64,000 nt of DNA, taken from NCBI RefSeq assembly GCF_902459465.1, contig NC_047071.1, positions 12,420,385 to 12,484,384 on the forward strand, in the 5' to 3' direction. The notes beneath the pieces are model-generated. The model had not been told where the DNA came from and made no database searches. It saw only the letters and a list, made by a program, of their open reading frames with translations. The position numbers and the translations under genes were made by a program. This document shows, piece after piece, positions 10,701 through 21,558 of the stretch (the first letter of the stretch is position 1; every line of letters starts with the position of its first letter). This DNA is from Asterias rubens. Taxonomy: Eukaryota; Echinodermata; Asteroidea; Forcipulatida; Asteriidae.

Positions 10701-13700
10701 TAAGTTATGGCTTTCTTTGTTACATCTAGCCTTGATCACTAAACAGCTTTTGAGAACATTAACCAAGCACTAGAGAAGTAGACAAATGAGCAGGGTTTCT
10801 TTATTGTGGAAAACAATATTGTCTGATTTTCTTCACTAGACCGACATAAAAAGTCTGATTTCAGATAAAAGTCTGAAGAATCACAACCCTGACTAAAACA
10901 TGTCATGTTTTCTTACTTGATACCACAGGGCTGGTCTGTTCAGGGACAAGCAAATTATTGGCGAGACCATTACCCACACGTTCCTCCTACCGGTAACGCG
11001 ACGTATTTTTCCCAAGAAGTCTCAAAAATAGCAGGTAGGTTTTGTTGGACACTTTTGGTAATTACTCAAAAGAAAATCTTAGCATTAAAACTTACTTGGT
11101 AGCGAGCAATGAAGAGCTGAACTGTTGTGAGAAACAGCGCCCTCTGAAATAACGTAGTTTTTTAGAAAGAGGTAGTTTCTCTCTCAAAAAAAACAAACAA
11201 ACAAACAAACAAACAAACAAACAAACAAACAAACAAACAAACAAACAAACAAACTTGCAACTTCGATAACCAATTCGAGCCGAATTTCCACTCGTTTGTT
11301 ATTTCATGTGAATACACCAAGTGAGAACAATGGTCTTTGACATTTACCAAACGTGTCCAGTGCCAATAAACAACTCAAATGTTAGTATACTCGGTGCAAT
11401 GCCCGAACAACTAGCTTCCCAAGTAGCAATTGGAGATATCATGTCTAGCAAGGCGAAACTCTGATACCTCAGGACAAGCCGATGGGATAGAGACAGTTAG
11501 TCTCCTTCGGGTTTAAGTTTACTATTGCCAATTATTCGACCATCTCAGCACATTCATTAAACCATTATTGAGTCACCTCAAAGCAAGAAGTGTTGGAAGA
11601 GTAATGAGAGACACAGTAAAAAAAAATAAAAAAGAGATAGTAAGACCAAGTAAAGGGCCCTGTGAACATTGTTGAAACTATGCTTTAGGGGAAACACAAC
11701 ATTGTTGAAACTATGTTTTAGGGGAAACACAATAGAGGGTTGTATAATCCTTACACATGGCGAACTGAGACAAAAGTTCATCGGCCAAATCATGAATGTC
11801 AACAAGAAAGAAAGGATTAAGAAAGAAAATTATTGAAACTATTAGTTAGGGGAAACACAATATCATCAACGTACATGACAGACTGAGCCAAAAGTTCATT
11901 GGGAAAATCATTAATGTCAACAAGAAAGAAAGTCAGACCAAGTATAGGGCCCTGTGGAACATTGTTGAAACTATTTGTATAAGGGGAAACATAGTAGAAG
12001 GTTGTATCATCAACATACATGACAAACTGAGCCAAAAGTTCATTGGGCAAATCATTAATGTCAACAAGAAAGAAAGTCAGACCAAGTACAGGGCCCTGTG
12101 GAACATTGTTGAAACTATTTGTAAGGGAAACAAAGAAGAGGGTTGTTTCATTTAAATACATGGCGAGCTGAAACAAAAGTTCATCGGGCAAATCATTAAT
12201 GTTACCAGAAACAGTGTGGGACCAAGTACAGAGCCATGTGGAACTTTGTTATAACTTTGTGTGTATGTTTATCTGATGTGTTGGAGTTTTCTAAAGAAAA
12301 CGTCAAACAAGCTTGTAAATAAAGGTAAATTTACACGAAGCTGGTTATTTTTGTTTTACATATTTATTGCAAATAGTATGACATTAAAAATAAGAGCTGG
12401 TATTTTAAATGTTGGTCTTACTCTTTTTTTTACCAGGATGTTCAAGCAATGGCATTGATTTAGTCTTCGTACTTGACGGTTCTGGGAGTGTTGGTGACAT
12501 AGATTTTGAGACGTCCAAGATATTTGTCAATGACGTTGTAGATTTTTTTGAGATTGGTAGTGACCGCACTCGAGTAGGTGTCATCCAATATGCCAGCTCT
12601 GTCAACATCGAATTTCACCTCAACCAATACACGGATAAAAGTTCACTCCTACAGGCGATTGCCAATATAAGTTACATGGATGGAGGTACTCATACTGAGG
12701 ATGCTTTGAATGTCATGGTAAATGAAAGTTTCAAGGAAGAGAATGGGTCAAGGGTTATTGGTATCCCACGCGTGGCAGTTGTTATAACAGATGGTCGCTC
12801 ACAATCGGGCGACCAAGTCCATGTGCCAGCAGACAGGGCTCGACAAGTGGGCATTAAAATCTTTGCAATCGGTGTGACGTCGAACATAAATGAGGCTGAG
12901 CTGAACGCCATTGCAAACAAACCGAACGACACCTATGTGTTCGAAGTCAGCAATTTTGACGCCATCTCCAGCATCGGTGCTACACTCCAGGACAATGCAT
13001 GTGAGCGTAAGTAGTTACAACAGTATAACAATCTAATAAATGTCAGAAATGGAACAGGTGGAATCCGGCATTAAATCAAACATGTTTTCAGATAAATGGT
13101 GGTGACAGATCGTCATTATTTCAACCTTTGTTTAGCAGTCATGTTGTTCTGGGAATAAATTGTGAAACTTTGAAATACAATCTTCTTTACAATATTGTTT
13201 GAATAATATATTAACTCGTTTTAAAAAAATCATGTTTTAAATGAGCTTTACATTGGTGCCCTTTTCATTGGGTCAATCATTCCATTACACTTTCTCAGCT
13301 CCCTTGGATGGATTTCACATAACACATTCTAAGGACTAGCCTCAGGTTTTTAAACAGCTACCTGAACGGAAAGTTTTTAACGGAAATGGTGTTTGCCTTG
13401 TTCATAAAGCACTTGTTCATCATTTTAATGAAATTTTGATATGTGTACACTTCTGAACTTTTCGTAATTATCGACTAAAAAATCAGGCCTCCATCGTAAA
13501 GGTTTTGAAAAACTGAAAGGACAATGCTTTGACGTCATTTGTGGGAGTCTTTGTTAAACCTCCACGCTGGCTTTACAAATTGGAGCTCCGAATTATGACG
13601 TTTTGAGAGTGATTGCATAACGGAGCTTTTCCGCAAATCTCTCAGAAAAGCGCTGAATAAGGGTATTCGAAATTGTTTATTTTACATAATTAAAATCTGT

Positions 13701-15336
13701 TTATAATCATATGACTCGATATCCTTGTTCATTGAAAACATAATTAAATTAAATTCAGCAAAGTTCACGACTGAAAATTTTCGTCTAAGCAGGTCTTTAG
13801 TATATTTCATAGAACTGGTCCTAAGTTAGTAGTCCTAAGTTAGGACTAGTCCTAATTCATTGTGAAATCTACCGCAGGGAGTATACACATCCCCGGGCTG
13901 GCGGGTCGCTCAAACACAATATCAAACTTAGCCCTCGCATGTACCAATATATACCCTTTGGTAAAGGAAGCTGCGATAGTAAGCATCTCACTCAGTGACA
14001 CAAGTGTCATGGCAGGGATTCAATCCCACACCTTTATGCCTATAAACCACCACAACTTGAAATCGATGCTCTAAACAGCTCGGCCATGGCACCAAAATTA
14101 TTATCTTTTTTTAAGTTGTCGCCTTCAAATGCTCGGAATTTGTTTGGGTTTACAGAAGTTGCTGTGCTGCCTTACATGGTCACTGAGTTCAACAGTACGA
14201 TCGGACAGGATCAAACACAAAACCTCGCACAGGAGATAGGCCCAGAGGGTACGACCATGATCTTCCAATCGACCGATGGTACCATAGTCGTCTATGGATC
14301 GGCAACCGTTGAGAACCCCAACTCAGCCTTAAATGATTTCATACTGACAGCTACTGAAGGACAGGGCTCCGTGGATATGTTCATTGGACCCGAGTTCTTT
14401 AATAGGAGCAGTGATGGCGACGACCGTAGACGACGTCAGGTATGACGTTTTGACCTTCCACTCTTGAAGGGTTTGTGTACTTTTTGTACGACACAAAACA
14501 CAATATCCACAGGTTTACCTACACTGTCACAATAGGGTTACCAACCAAAATACTGCTTGTATAAAATATTTTTATAAGTCCCTTTGATCTTGCTATTCTT
14601 ATTAATTGACCATGGTTAGTTGCATCATGATGCAACTTGCTCTCTAATCCTACCCTTTCATGTCTCTCTGCATTGTTGTCAAACAATACATTTACCACTT
14701 TTATGGTCCAGTAACCCATCCTTTCATACTAAACATCCTTTGTCCTCGCCACTTCACTTCTATTGGTTCATAGCCACCAATATTGTTTCTGAAATCGAAA
14801 CTTTTATTGGCTGGTATTTTGCCGCTTCTTTCTGGATTCTTTCCTAAATCCCTTTCCCCCTCTCTTTTTCTATAAATGGATATGTATTTGTTTGTACTTG
14901 TTTTATGCCTCTGAAGAAGGTCCGGATTGGATCGAAAGCTAAGGCCATCTACCCTATTCATTTTTTTAATTTTATTTAAGTCTTTGCTTTTGTTGGGGTC
15001 GTCAAAGTACGTGTCAAGCATATTTGAAGACTCAGTGTGTTATGCTCGATACCAAATGTTTTTGTTTTGCATTTTTTTCAGGCGCCCAATCAGAATGATA
15101 CGGAGGCGAACGATGAACCAATCGGCATACTGTATATCAGCATCGAGGGAAAGCAAGCAAACAATGTCTTCTCATTGGTTACAGCCAAGGGTGACGTCAC
15201 CAAACCGGAAGCCACCCAACCGGAAGGCACCCAAGCCGACACCACCAAACCTGGTAATGGCGTTGGAATGGTCACTGCGACAGGGCCACACATTGCTATG
15301 ATTATTCTGATTGCTCGTTTGGCAATTGTACTTTAA
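5751..15336 (+). CDS. Secreted or anchored lysozyme-like plus vWA domain protein, copy A (6 exons, 560 aa)
   Basis: Exons: 5751-5772, 10133-10578, 10929-11034, 12437-13006, 14156-14439, 15082-15336; all introns are GT/AG and phases 1,0,1,1,0 agree. The start is ATGGGGATGAGC in a good context. Exon 1 joins exon 2 to form a signal peptide (residues 1-26, core SLWASLIVASCF). Residues about 40-190 resemble a lysozyme/lytic-transglycosylase fold: WVETKFG with candidate catalytic Glu71, then GGIWRVD, then YSGLAARLFL. Residues about 197-380 are a vWA domain with MIDAS DGSGS, a GGTHTED threonine and VVITDG. Exon 5 ends in DDRRRRQ, a furin-type site. Exon 6 gives a Thr/Pro-rich stalk and a hydrophobic C-terminus (IAMIILIARLAIVL) suited to GPI attachment or a membrane segment. 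The polyadenylation signal is at 15527. Enzyme activity is inferred only. Confidence 0.85.
5826..6040 (-). repeat. Family P element, half copy in intron 1 of vWA gene A
   Basis: Starts with cttaaagacactgtacactat and proceeds through the cacaggtttgtt-inverse block to the central tctaaacttgaggtctcgg hairpin, then breaks off. The same half copy sits in unit B at about 19745-19965, so it was present and already truncated before the duplication. Confidence 0.75.
6047..7490 (+). repeat. Intron-1 tandem repeat, about 14 units of roughly 95-105 bp
   Basis: Each unit contains a leading atgtttcttag, then gagttaatctcagagca, tctgagaagtt, a tgtcttcaaactcgctga block and gaaccagtagcttcagcac. Units vary in length and sequence, so the array is old. 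Unit B keeps a shorter array at 19978-20790. The array lies wholly in the first intron of vWA gene A. Confidence 0.85.
7625..7702 (+). repeat. SINE/LINE-tail-like hairpin with (ATT)n microsatellite
   Basis: The segment gtaaagcgcttcggggc, then tgaagcgctatataaaaac, then about eight ATT repeats has the form of a retroposon 3' tail with its template-slippage microsatellite. An inverted relative occurs at 29044-29125 (tttttatatagcgcttt). The class is inferred from form only. Confidence 0.45.
7744..8194. repeat. Inverted-repeat element with ttaaagtcacctgg ends
   Basis: The left end gttaaagtcacctggaaat is mirrored by the right end cacttccaggtgactttaaa about 450 bp later. Both ends carry TTAA-like sequence, as in family P, but the termini differ, so this is a separate family. 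No open frame is credible. It lies in the part of intron 1 that unit B lacks. Confidence 0.7.
8373..8590. repeat. Short inverted-repeat element in intron 1 of vWA gene A
   Basis: The left arm ggaggtttagctgcgagttacgc is mirrored on the right by gcgtaacgtgcagctaaacctc, and inner arms gaacgtgt/cacgatc also pair loosely. The size (about 220 bp) and lack of coding capacity suggest a MITE. Confidence 0.65.
9072..9443. repeat. Inverted-repeat element, ttaaagccatt family
   Basis: Starts acttaaagccattatacac and ends gtgtcaaatggctttaaa, an imperfect inverse. The right half contains ctccgatgaccgattgagc and cacaggtttgttatttta, which resemble the right half of family P, so the two families are probably related. 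A right-half relative lies at 27690-27840 and a fragment at 44930-45000. Confidence 0.6.
9741..10087 (-). repeat. Family P element, full copy just before exon 2 of vWA gene A
   Basis: Runs from ttaaagacactggacac to atgtccactgcatttaa, ending about 45 bp before the exon-2 acceptor. Unit B keeps only the right half (about 20790-20995), which suggests that one breakpoint of the 3-kb difference between the units lies inside this element. Confidence 0.8.
10621..10641. repeat. Poly(A) tract in intron 2
   Basis: A run of about 21 A residues. The matching run in unit B at 21529-21556 is longer, which shows ordinary slippage between otherwise almost identical intron-2 copies. Confidence 0.9.
11040..11365 (+). 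repeat. Family P element with internal (CAAA)n, intron 3 of vWA gene A
   Basis: Begins ggacacttttggtaattactc and ends caaacgtgtccagtgcc. The central hairpin has been replaced by a (CAAA)n microsatellite at about 11187-11252. It is absent from unit B. Confidence 0.75.
11640..12250 (-). repeat. In-frame tandem array of a LINE-type reverse transcriptase core fragment
   Basis: Read on the minus strand, roughly 47-codon units recur about four or five times with spacings near 141-144 bp (one 119 bp). Each carries VPQGPVLGLTFF, then VDINDLPNELL, then VMYVDDTT or close variants. These correspond to RT palm motifs: the PQG-VLGP block with the following INDL, and the catalytic YxDD box with Val where Ala is commoner. 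Spacings are multiples of three, so the frame survives across two long units. Stops and frame breaks occur elsewhere. It lies in intron 3 of vWA gene A and is missing from unit B. It is a relic, not a working element. Confidence 0.75.
13790..13870. repeat. Fragment of a tcctaagttaggactagtcc element
   Basis: Contains cctaagttaggactagtcct and cattgtgaaatctacc, matching the ends and body of the more complete element at 34072-34224. It sits in intron 4 of vWA gene A. Confidence 0.5.
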
Positions 15337-15526
15337 ATCCGTTTCCCTTCCCTCTATGATTACAATTAGCCCCTTTCTTGATATAGGGTGGACACTTTGG
15401 AGTAAATAATAGGCGGTGGACAAATTAACCTAAACCAAATAGTGTTATTAGTAATGTGTCAATCATGGCTCAAAATGGCTTATATATTGCTCAACTTTGA
15501 CTATGGATTTTGTAAGATTTGGTAAT

Positions 15527-15532
15527 AATAAA
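15527..15532 (+). other. Polyadenylation signal, vWA gene A
   Basis: AATAAA 191 nt after the stop codon. Its sequence surroundings are conserved in unit B at 24412, which supports a real 3' end. Confidence 0.65.
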
Positions 15533-16072
15533 GTAAATAATACTCACAGTAAGGGCTGTTTTAAGCTAAACAAAAAAAGAACTAGTAAGTGTGGTATTAA
15601 CACTGAGTTCTTTGTTTCATCGCTTCATATACGAAGTGTGGAACTCGGGACCAAAGAAGTCCACATAATGTAGGGACTTCAAACACTATGTGTACTTAAA
15701 CACGTCCCACACATGCACAGAGTTGTATTTGACCGTTACGTTTGAGGACACCTGGTGTACTTTCTGTTGTTCCTGTATTGAAGCAATCCCTTTGTACACA
15801 CATGACTAGTGAGGACCATAAAAACAAAGAACTGACTAGTGAGGACCTTGTCCTCGGAGGGTAGGCCATACAAACCCATTTATTGAATACACTCTGTGGA
15901 CATGCATGGGTTCGCATAAGCTCAACAGTGTAAAAAAGACACTGTGTGGACGTGTGTAAGTTCTCCTTATTCAAAACCCTACACTGTGTGGGAGTCTTTT
16001 GTTCTCTCTCTGTATAAAACTATTAGGTGAAGGTCTTGAACTTAGTGGTGTTTTAGAATATATTTTTATATT

Positions 16073-16452
16073 AAAGGCACTGTGCACTAATAATGGTAAT
16101 TACTTCATACAAATTTTAGCATAAAAACTTACTTGGACAACAAGCAATGGAGAGCTGCTGATAGTTAAAACATTGTGAGAAACGGCTCCCTCTGAAGTAC
16201 AAACTTTTTAGAAAGAAGTAATTTCTCACTGAAATAATTGAATTGGTTTCGAGAAAGCACATTTCGAGAAAAGTGCATCTGAAAGCAACTAATTTGTGCG
16301 ACAAGGGTGTTTTTTTCTTCCATTATTCTCTTGCAACTTCAACAACCAATTGAGTTCAAATTACCACAGGTTTGTTATTTTATGCATATGTTGAGATACA
16401 GTAAGTGAGAAGACAGGTCTTTGGAAACTACCAACGGTGTCCAGTGCCTTAA
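16073..16452 (+). repeat. Family P element, full copy downstream of vWA gene A
   Basis: Begins ttaaaggcactgtgcac and ends ggtgtccagtgccttaa. The centre is degraded compared with other copies. It is absent from unit B. Confidence 0.75.
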
Positions 16453-16469
16453 GTTAAACCATAGAGAAT

Positions 16470-17700
16470 TTAAACTAAAAGCCTTAATGCTGCTATAGCC
16501 AACAGCCATTTTAAATATACCAATATAATTCTACACAGACAGTTAGAGATTAAAGGTAGGGTCATAGAATTAGTTATTCTCAACTTAATGACGATTCATA
16601 GGCCAATATAAAGAAAGACACAAGTCACACTAGTAACTTCAGCTGAACGGTGTCTATGATTTGTTGACAAACATCAACAATTATATCAATTTTTTTTCTT
16701 TACAAGAACATCGAATCGATTAAATGTCAAAAAAAATAAATCAAAACATTTTGAAGGGAATTCTTTCTCAAAATAGTTTACAATAGTGCAGTGCTTCCCA
16801 CCAGGCATGTTGTTATGGTCGTTAATGTGTTAAGTATTTACCAATTATATAACCCTACCTTTAAAATAGTACATGTGCATCATGTTCAATTATTCGTTGG
16901 TCGTTTAATAATAGTAAATTTAAAAGAATACACAAACCATTTTTTGTAGTTTTTGTAAAAGAAAACGATAATTGCAAGGCCAATTTTATAGACCTACATA
17001 ATAAGGCAGTCAATTGTGCTAAAAAAATCTGGTAAGCAAATAATAAGCTGAAAACCGGTCACACTGTAAATATGACCCGAGTTTGGCTGGTAAGCTATTT
17101 CAAGTAAGCACTTAACAGTGTGTGCTTTACCTTAGAATCCACGTGAAAGTCCTATTGTTGGCCGACTTGACACGAAATATTACCAAAAACAATGGTACGT
17201 CTGCTGCCACCTAGCGTCACAGAATTTCACGCAAACTTGATTGTTACATTGTTAAAAAACATTTTATGCATGTTTTTTTTGCATTGTTCAATTTTTTTGT
17301 ATGGTTTTTCTTTTTGACAAGCACGCTGTCGAAATTCGTTCAATGACAAAATAAATGACACTATTTTTTATCTTGAATTTTGAATTGAATATTTTTAGTT
17401 TCATTGTATAGGGGCCTACTACGTTTTTGAGTAAATTTTGGGTGGTGTTTTAGATAACGTTATGTTATTAACTAAAAGTGCTGCTATATAGCCAACAGCC
17501 ACTTTATACCAATACAATTCGTTGCTGTCAACGTTACCGTTATGCTGATTTTTTTGCCAAATTATTCAGAAAGATACAATAAAAGTCACAAGAGAAAGTT
17601 TCAGCTGAATTGTTGCCTTTTAATGTGTTGAGAAACAGAAACAATTATCGCTGTTTTTACACGAACGACGAAATCTGGGCGGAAGTATAGTTTTATGGTT
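16470..17700 (+). repeat. Two copies of a dispersed repeat (also at 24665 and 51120)
   Basis: Segments at 16470-16790 and 17460-17700 share a gctgctata-gccaacagcca start, an agaaagat/a-caa-aaaagtcac block and a ttcagctgaa block. The first ends with the ttttgaagggaattctttct block. The same series of blocks is seen at 51120-51480 and in unit B at 24665-24900. The family is unrecognised and has no coding capacity. Confidence 0.5.
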
Positions 17701-18065
17701 CTGCATCTGAGTTTAAAACATCTCAAAACACATACACTAAGTGTCCAGTTTTCCCTCGTGAAATAAGCCACCTTCCTTTCATTGGTCTTGGCTCACAGCA
17801 TGACGTGTGGAACGCGCATTGTACAAAAAGCTAGTCCCCCGCGGCTTACAATAACGACACTGACGTAAAGGGGGAAGTCCCTATATTTCCCGAAATATTA
17901 CATGTTTGTGTAGACCTGTACCTTTCTCAACAAAACAAAAACATTAAAGATATGCTGAATGTTTTTGTTTAGTATTACACTTGTTGTTTTTAGTTTGGGT
18001 GTGTTCATGATGACAGTCGCAGAATTTGTTCTGGTCGGGCAAACTTCAGAAAGAAAAAAAATCAC

Positions 18066-18210
18066 TTCAAAATCTTGGGATCGGGTTGGTTCAGCGGGTT
18101 CTCCCTGCCGTTCACCTCTGTAGATCCCGGTTCGAGTCCCAACTAAGACCTGGAGCCTTTCGTGTAAACTTAGTTCATTGCATTGCGTGGGTTTTCTCCA
18201 ACATCTATAA
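18066..18210 (+). repeat. tRNA-derived SINE head, copy B
   Basis: Near-identical to 2942-3090, including the A-box-like and B-box sequences. The copies diverge abruptly after ctataaaactgataa, where B has about 170 bp that A lacks. Confidence 0.6.
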
Positions 18211-18548
18211 AACTGATAACTTCTCGTTTTACAATCATTCCGTTATTTTACACTTATTTTGTCAATCGATGTGTGAGTAAAGGCTCCACTTGTCATCATT
18301 CTCATTTTCAAGGCCTTTCACAAACAAGCTTCTGATTATCATCATGGACATGGGCATGCTGCAAGTTGGTGCTGAACGGAGACACCTTAGATCAAATAGC
18401 TCATGTTCACCATACTTTGTTGTGCTAAGGAACGAGTCGCATCACTTTTGCTGATAGAGCCTTCTCGGTATATGGACCCAAACTCTTGAATAAACTTTCC
18501 AATCACATCAGGGACACAACATCCTTCAGCATGTTCCAGTCATTTCTT

Positions 18549-18610
18549 AAAGGCAGTGGACACTTTTTTGGTGATTACTCAAAACAATTATTAGCATCAA
18601 ATCTTAATTG
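18549..18610 (+). repeat. Truncated family P element in unit B
   Basis: Retains only the first 60 bp of the element found whole at 4194-4576. The truncation joins directly to sequence that follows the element in unit A, at a shared TTAATTG, so it is an internal deletion rather than an independent insertion. Confidence 0.85.
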
Positions 18611-19671
18611 ATTATGATATAGAAAGGTTTGCGGTAACACCATGTAATGACTATCTCTGAGTTGGGGTGGTTCGATCAGTATGCTCTGATCGTCTTTATT
18701 GATTATGATTGATTGATTGATGTGTCGTCAAAATATAATTATGACAACACGTCAATTTGTGTCCGTACCAACTTTTCAAAAATAACTCAAATTTGCAAAA
18801 GGCAACCTGTCTTCAGATTCTGTTCGGTGCAACATAAACGGAACCAAATCCGGGAAAACCACAACATTAGCATACCAATGGTACATTTCCCGCTCAAATT
18901 GAGCCTATAGACCATGTTGCAATTGTTTACAAAGCTGTGACCTTGTAAACGCATATCCAGACGGGCTATATATAGGAGAAAATTAATTTTCTTAATTTTC
19001 ACACAATATTTAGTCAAAATTTATCACTGCCACAGCTGAACAGCTTTTGCGATGTCTTTCTTTCTTCGTATCAAAAGATGAAGTAATCAAACAGGTGGCC
19101 TACGATCTCCATACAAAATAAGATTTCGTGCATTCTTCCATTGAGCTTTGTACGTGCATGCAGTATGTGGCTCTTCTGTGAATAAAGTTTTAATTATGTG
19201 TCACAATTTGTGGGGTTTTTCTCCACATAAAGTCAACATTTACTAAAGCAATAGCTGCACAGCTTTTGACATGTCCCCTTTCTTCATATCAAAAGTTGAA
19301 CAAAAAAAGTGCGACCTCAGTACAACATCAGATTTGTTGAATTCTTCATTGAGCTGTGTACAAAATGTGCGTGCAGTAAGTCAATTTAGGCTATATGTGG
19401 TTCTTTTGTAAACATAAATGATGTCATAGTTCACATCAGGTCTATAAACAGCCAGAAACACCTGCAGGGGTCAATCTCTACAAATGGCTTTGATCCGGTA
19501 TTGTCATGGTTACATGTTCAAGTTTAAGACGTGGGTCCCCAGTTCTTCAACTGATCATGCGCATGGCTACAGCGTCAGTACTTCTTCAAGTGTTGCAATA
19601 GTTTTTCTTCACAATTTTTGCAAGACTCTTGCTAAACGGAATAAAGAACTGAACAGTCATCAATGTTAACC

Positions 19672-21525
19672 ATGGGGATGAGCTTGATAAAAGGTAGGTG
19701 ATCCACAAGAAGATAATTAGGGTTATAGCATAAATTTTACAATGCCTTGAAGACACTGGACACTCTCACTTTGTGTATCTCAACGTGTGCGTAAAATAAC
19801 AAACCTGTGAAAATTTGAGCTCGATTGGTCGTCGGAGTTGCAAGATAACTATGAACGAAAAAAAAACCTTGTCACACAAAGTTGTGTGCTTTTCAGATGC
19901 TTGATTTCGAGACCTCAAATTCTAAACTTCAGGTCTCGGAATCAAGTTATTGCGCACCATGTTTCTTTTATACATAGTTAATCTCAGAGCTCTTCAAACT
20001 CACCGAGATTGAACCAGTCGCTTCAGGCACACCCTAATTCTAAGTAAAGATCTAATCTGCAGAGCATTCTCAGAAGTTTTAAAAATTGTTTTCATCAAAC
20101 TCGCTGAATAAAATAAGCAGCTACAACACACCTATATGTTTCTTAAGTTCCTTCAGACACACCTTATACGTTTCTTAGTAGGCCAACAGTGTTAATCTCA
20201 AAGCATTCTGAGAAGTTTAAAAATTGTTTTCATCAAACTCGCTGAATAAAATAAATCAGCAGCTTCAGCACACCTATGTTTCTTAAGTTGCTTCAGACAC
20301 ACCTTATACGTTTCTTAGTAGGCCAACAGAGTTAATCTCAGAGCATTCTGAGGAGTTTAACAAATGTTTGTCCTAAAACTCGCTGGAATTCAACAAGTAG
20401 CTTCAGTACATACACCCATACATATTCGGAGTTAATCTCAGAGCAATCTTAGAAGTTTGAAATTGTCTTCAAACTCGCTGAAATTCAATCAGTAGCTTCA
20501 GCACACCCATGTTTTCTTATAGTACAGAATACATCTCGGCAGAGCAATTTGTCTCCAAATTCGCTTTAAATTGGACCAGTACCTTCAGCACAGCTGTGTT
20601 TCTTAGAACAGAGTTAGTCTCAGAGCAATTCTGAGAAGTTTGAAAAATGTTTGTCTTCTAACTCGCTAAAATTGAACCAGTAGCTTCCGCATAACTACAT
20701 GTTTCTTAGCACAGAGTTAACCTCAGAGCAATTTGAGAAGTAAATTTCGTTTAGTCTCGCTGGAACTAAACAAGAAGTTTCAGCACACCCGTCTCGGTTT
20801 CGAGACCTCAGAATCTAATTCGGAGATCTAGAAATCGAATTCGTGGAAAATGAATTCTTTCTCGAAAACTACGTTACTTCAAAAGGATCCGTTTCTCACT
20901 ATGTTTTATATTATCAACAGCTCCCGATTACTCGTTACGAAGTAAAGTTTTAAAATATTTTGAGTAATTACCAATTGTGCCCAGTGTATTTAATGGGTGA
21001 ACACCGAGTTGATCGTCTTCCTAAAAACTTTTTTTCGCAGTTGCCCTGTGGGCCTCTCTGATAGTCGCTTCCTACTTCAAGCAATCACTGGCTGGTACAG
21101 ACAGCACCATCGTCCCGGGAACCAATGGTCGAGCTGTGGTGGATGCTAGCATAAGCAAGATAGCTGAAGTAGAACGTGACAGCCAACTCCAACCGGACGA
21201 CAGGCTTCTCTTGCGAATAGCATGGGTAGAAACGAAGTTCGGCACGGCACCGAATACCTACGCCGGCCCCAACTACCACGGCGGGATATGGCGAGTCGAT
21301 CGTGATACGTTTGATGTGACTATGAGGATGTTCAACACAAATGAATACAGTGACATATTTGAGGAGATAACAACTAAACTGGGAATCATCTGGATCCAGG
21401 TTACCTGGGAAGACTGTCGCCGACCTTTGTATTCTGGTCTTGCTGCTCGTCTATTTCTCCACAACGCCAACCCCGTCATTCCACCTGTAAGTTCAATTGC
21501 TTTCATTTATTAATTTATCTGTAAT

Positions 21526-21558
<33 letters not shown>

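Larger units (their letters stand above)
2783..17900 (+). repeat. Segmental tandem duplication, unit A (about 15.1 kb)
   Basis: This unit is collinear with unit B (17915-25095). Both begin with ccctttctcaacaaaacaa or a close variant. Both end with the gggggaagtccctatattt block, and the end of A abuts the start of B, so the arrangement is head to tail. Long tracts, including all six exons of the contained gene, align at high identity. A is longer because it carries material absent from B: an insertion at 3215-4156, about 3 kb of intron 1 (roughly 6893-9917), about 1.2 kb of intron 3, and 15.64-17.37 kb downstream of the gene. Confidence 0.9.
15540..17900. other. Downstream non-coding part of unit A
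   Basis: No gene seen. It contains a family P element (16073-16452) and two related segments sharing the catagccaacagcca-type block (16470-16790 and 17460-17700). The closing 0.5 kb is shared with unit B. The portion from about 15637 to 17372 is absent from unit B. Confidence 0.6.

Noticed and set aside
12405-12932. Minus-strand frames across the vWA exon (and the same at 22085 in copy B)
   Set aside because: Shadows of the real vWA exon on the plus strand, which has MIDAS motifs and splice sites.
14620-15021. Open frames on both strands inside intron 5 of vWA gene A
   Set aside because: No counterpart in the shorter intron 5 of gene B and no domain; treated as intron sequence.
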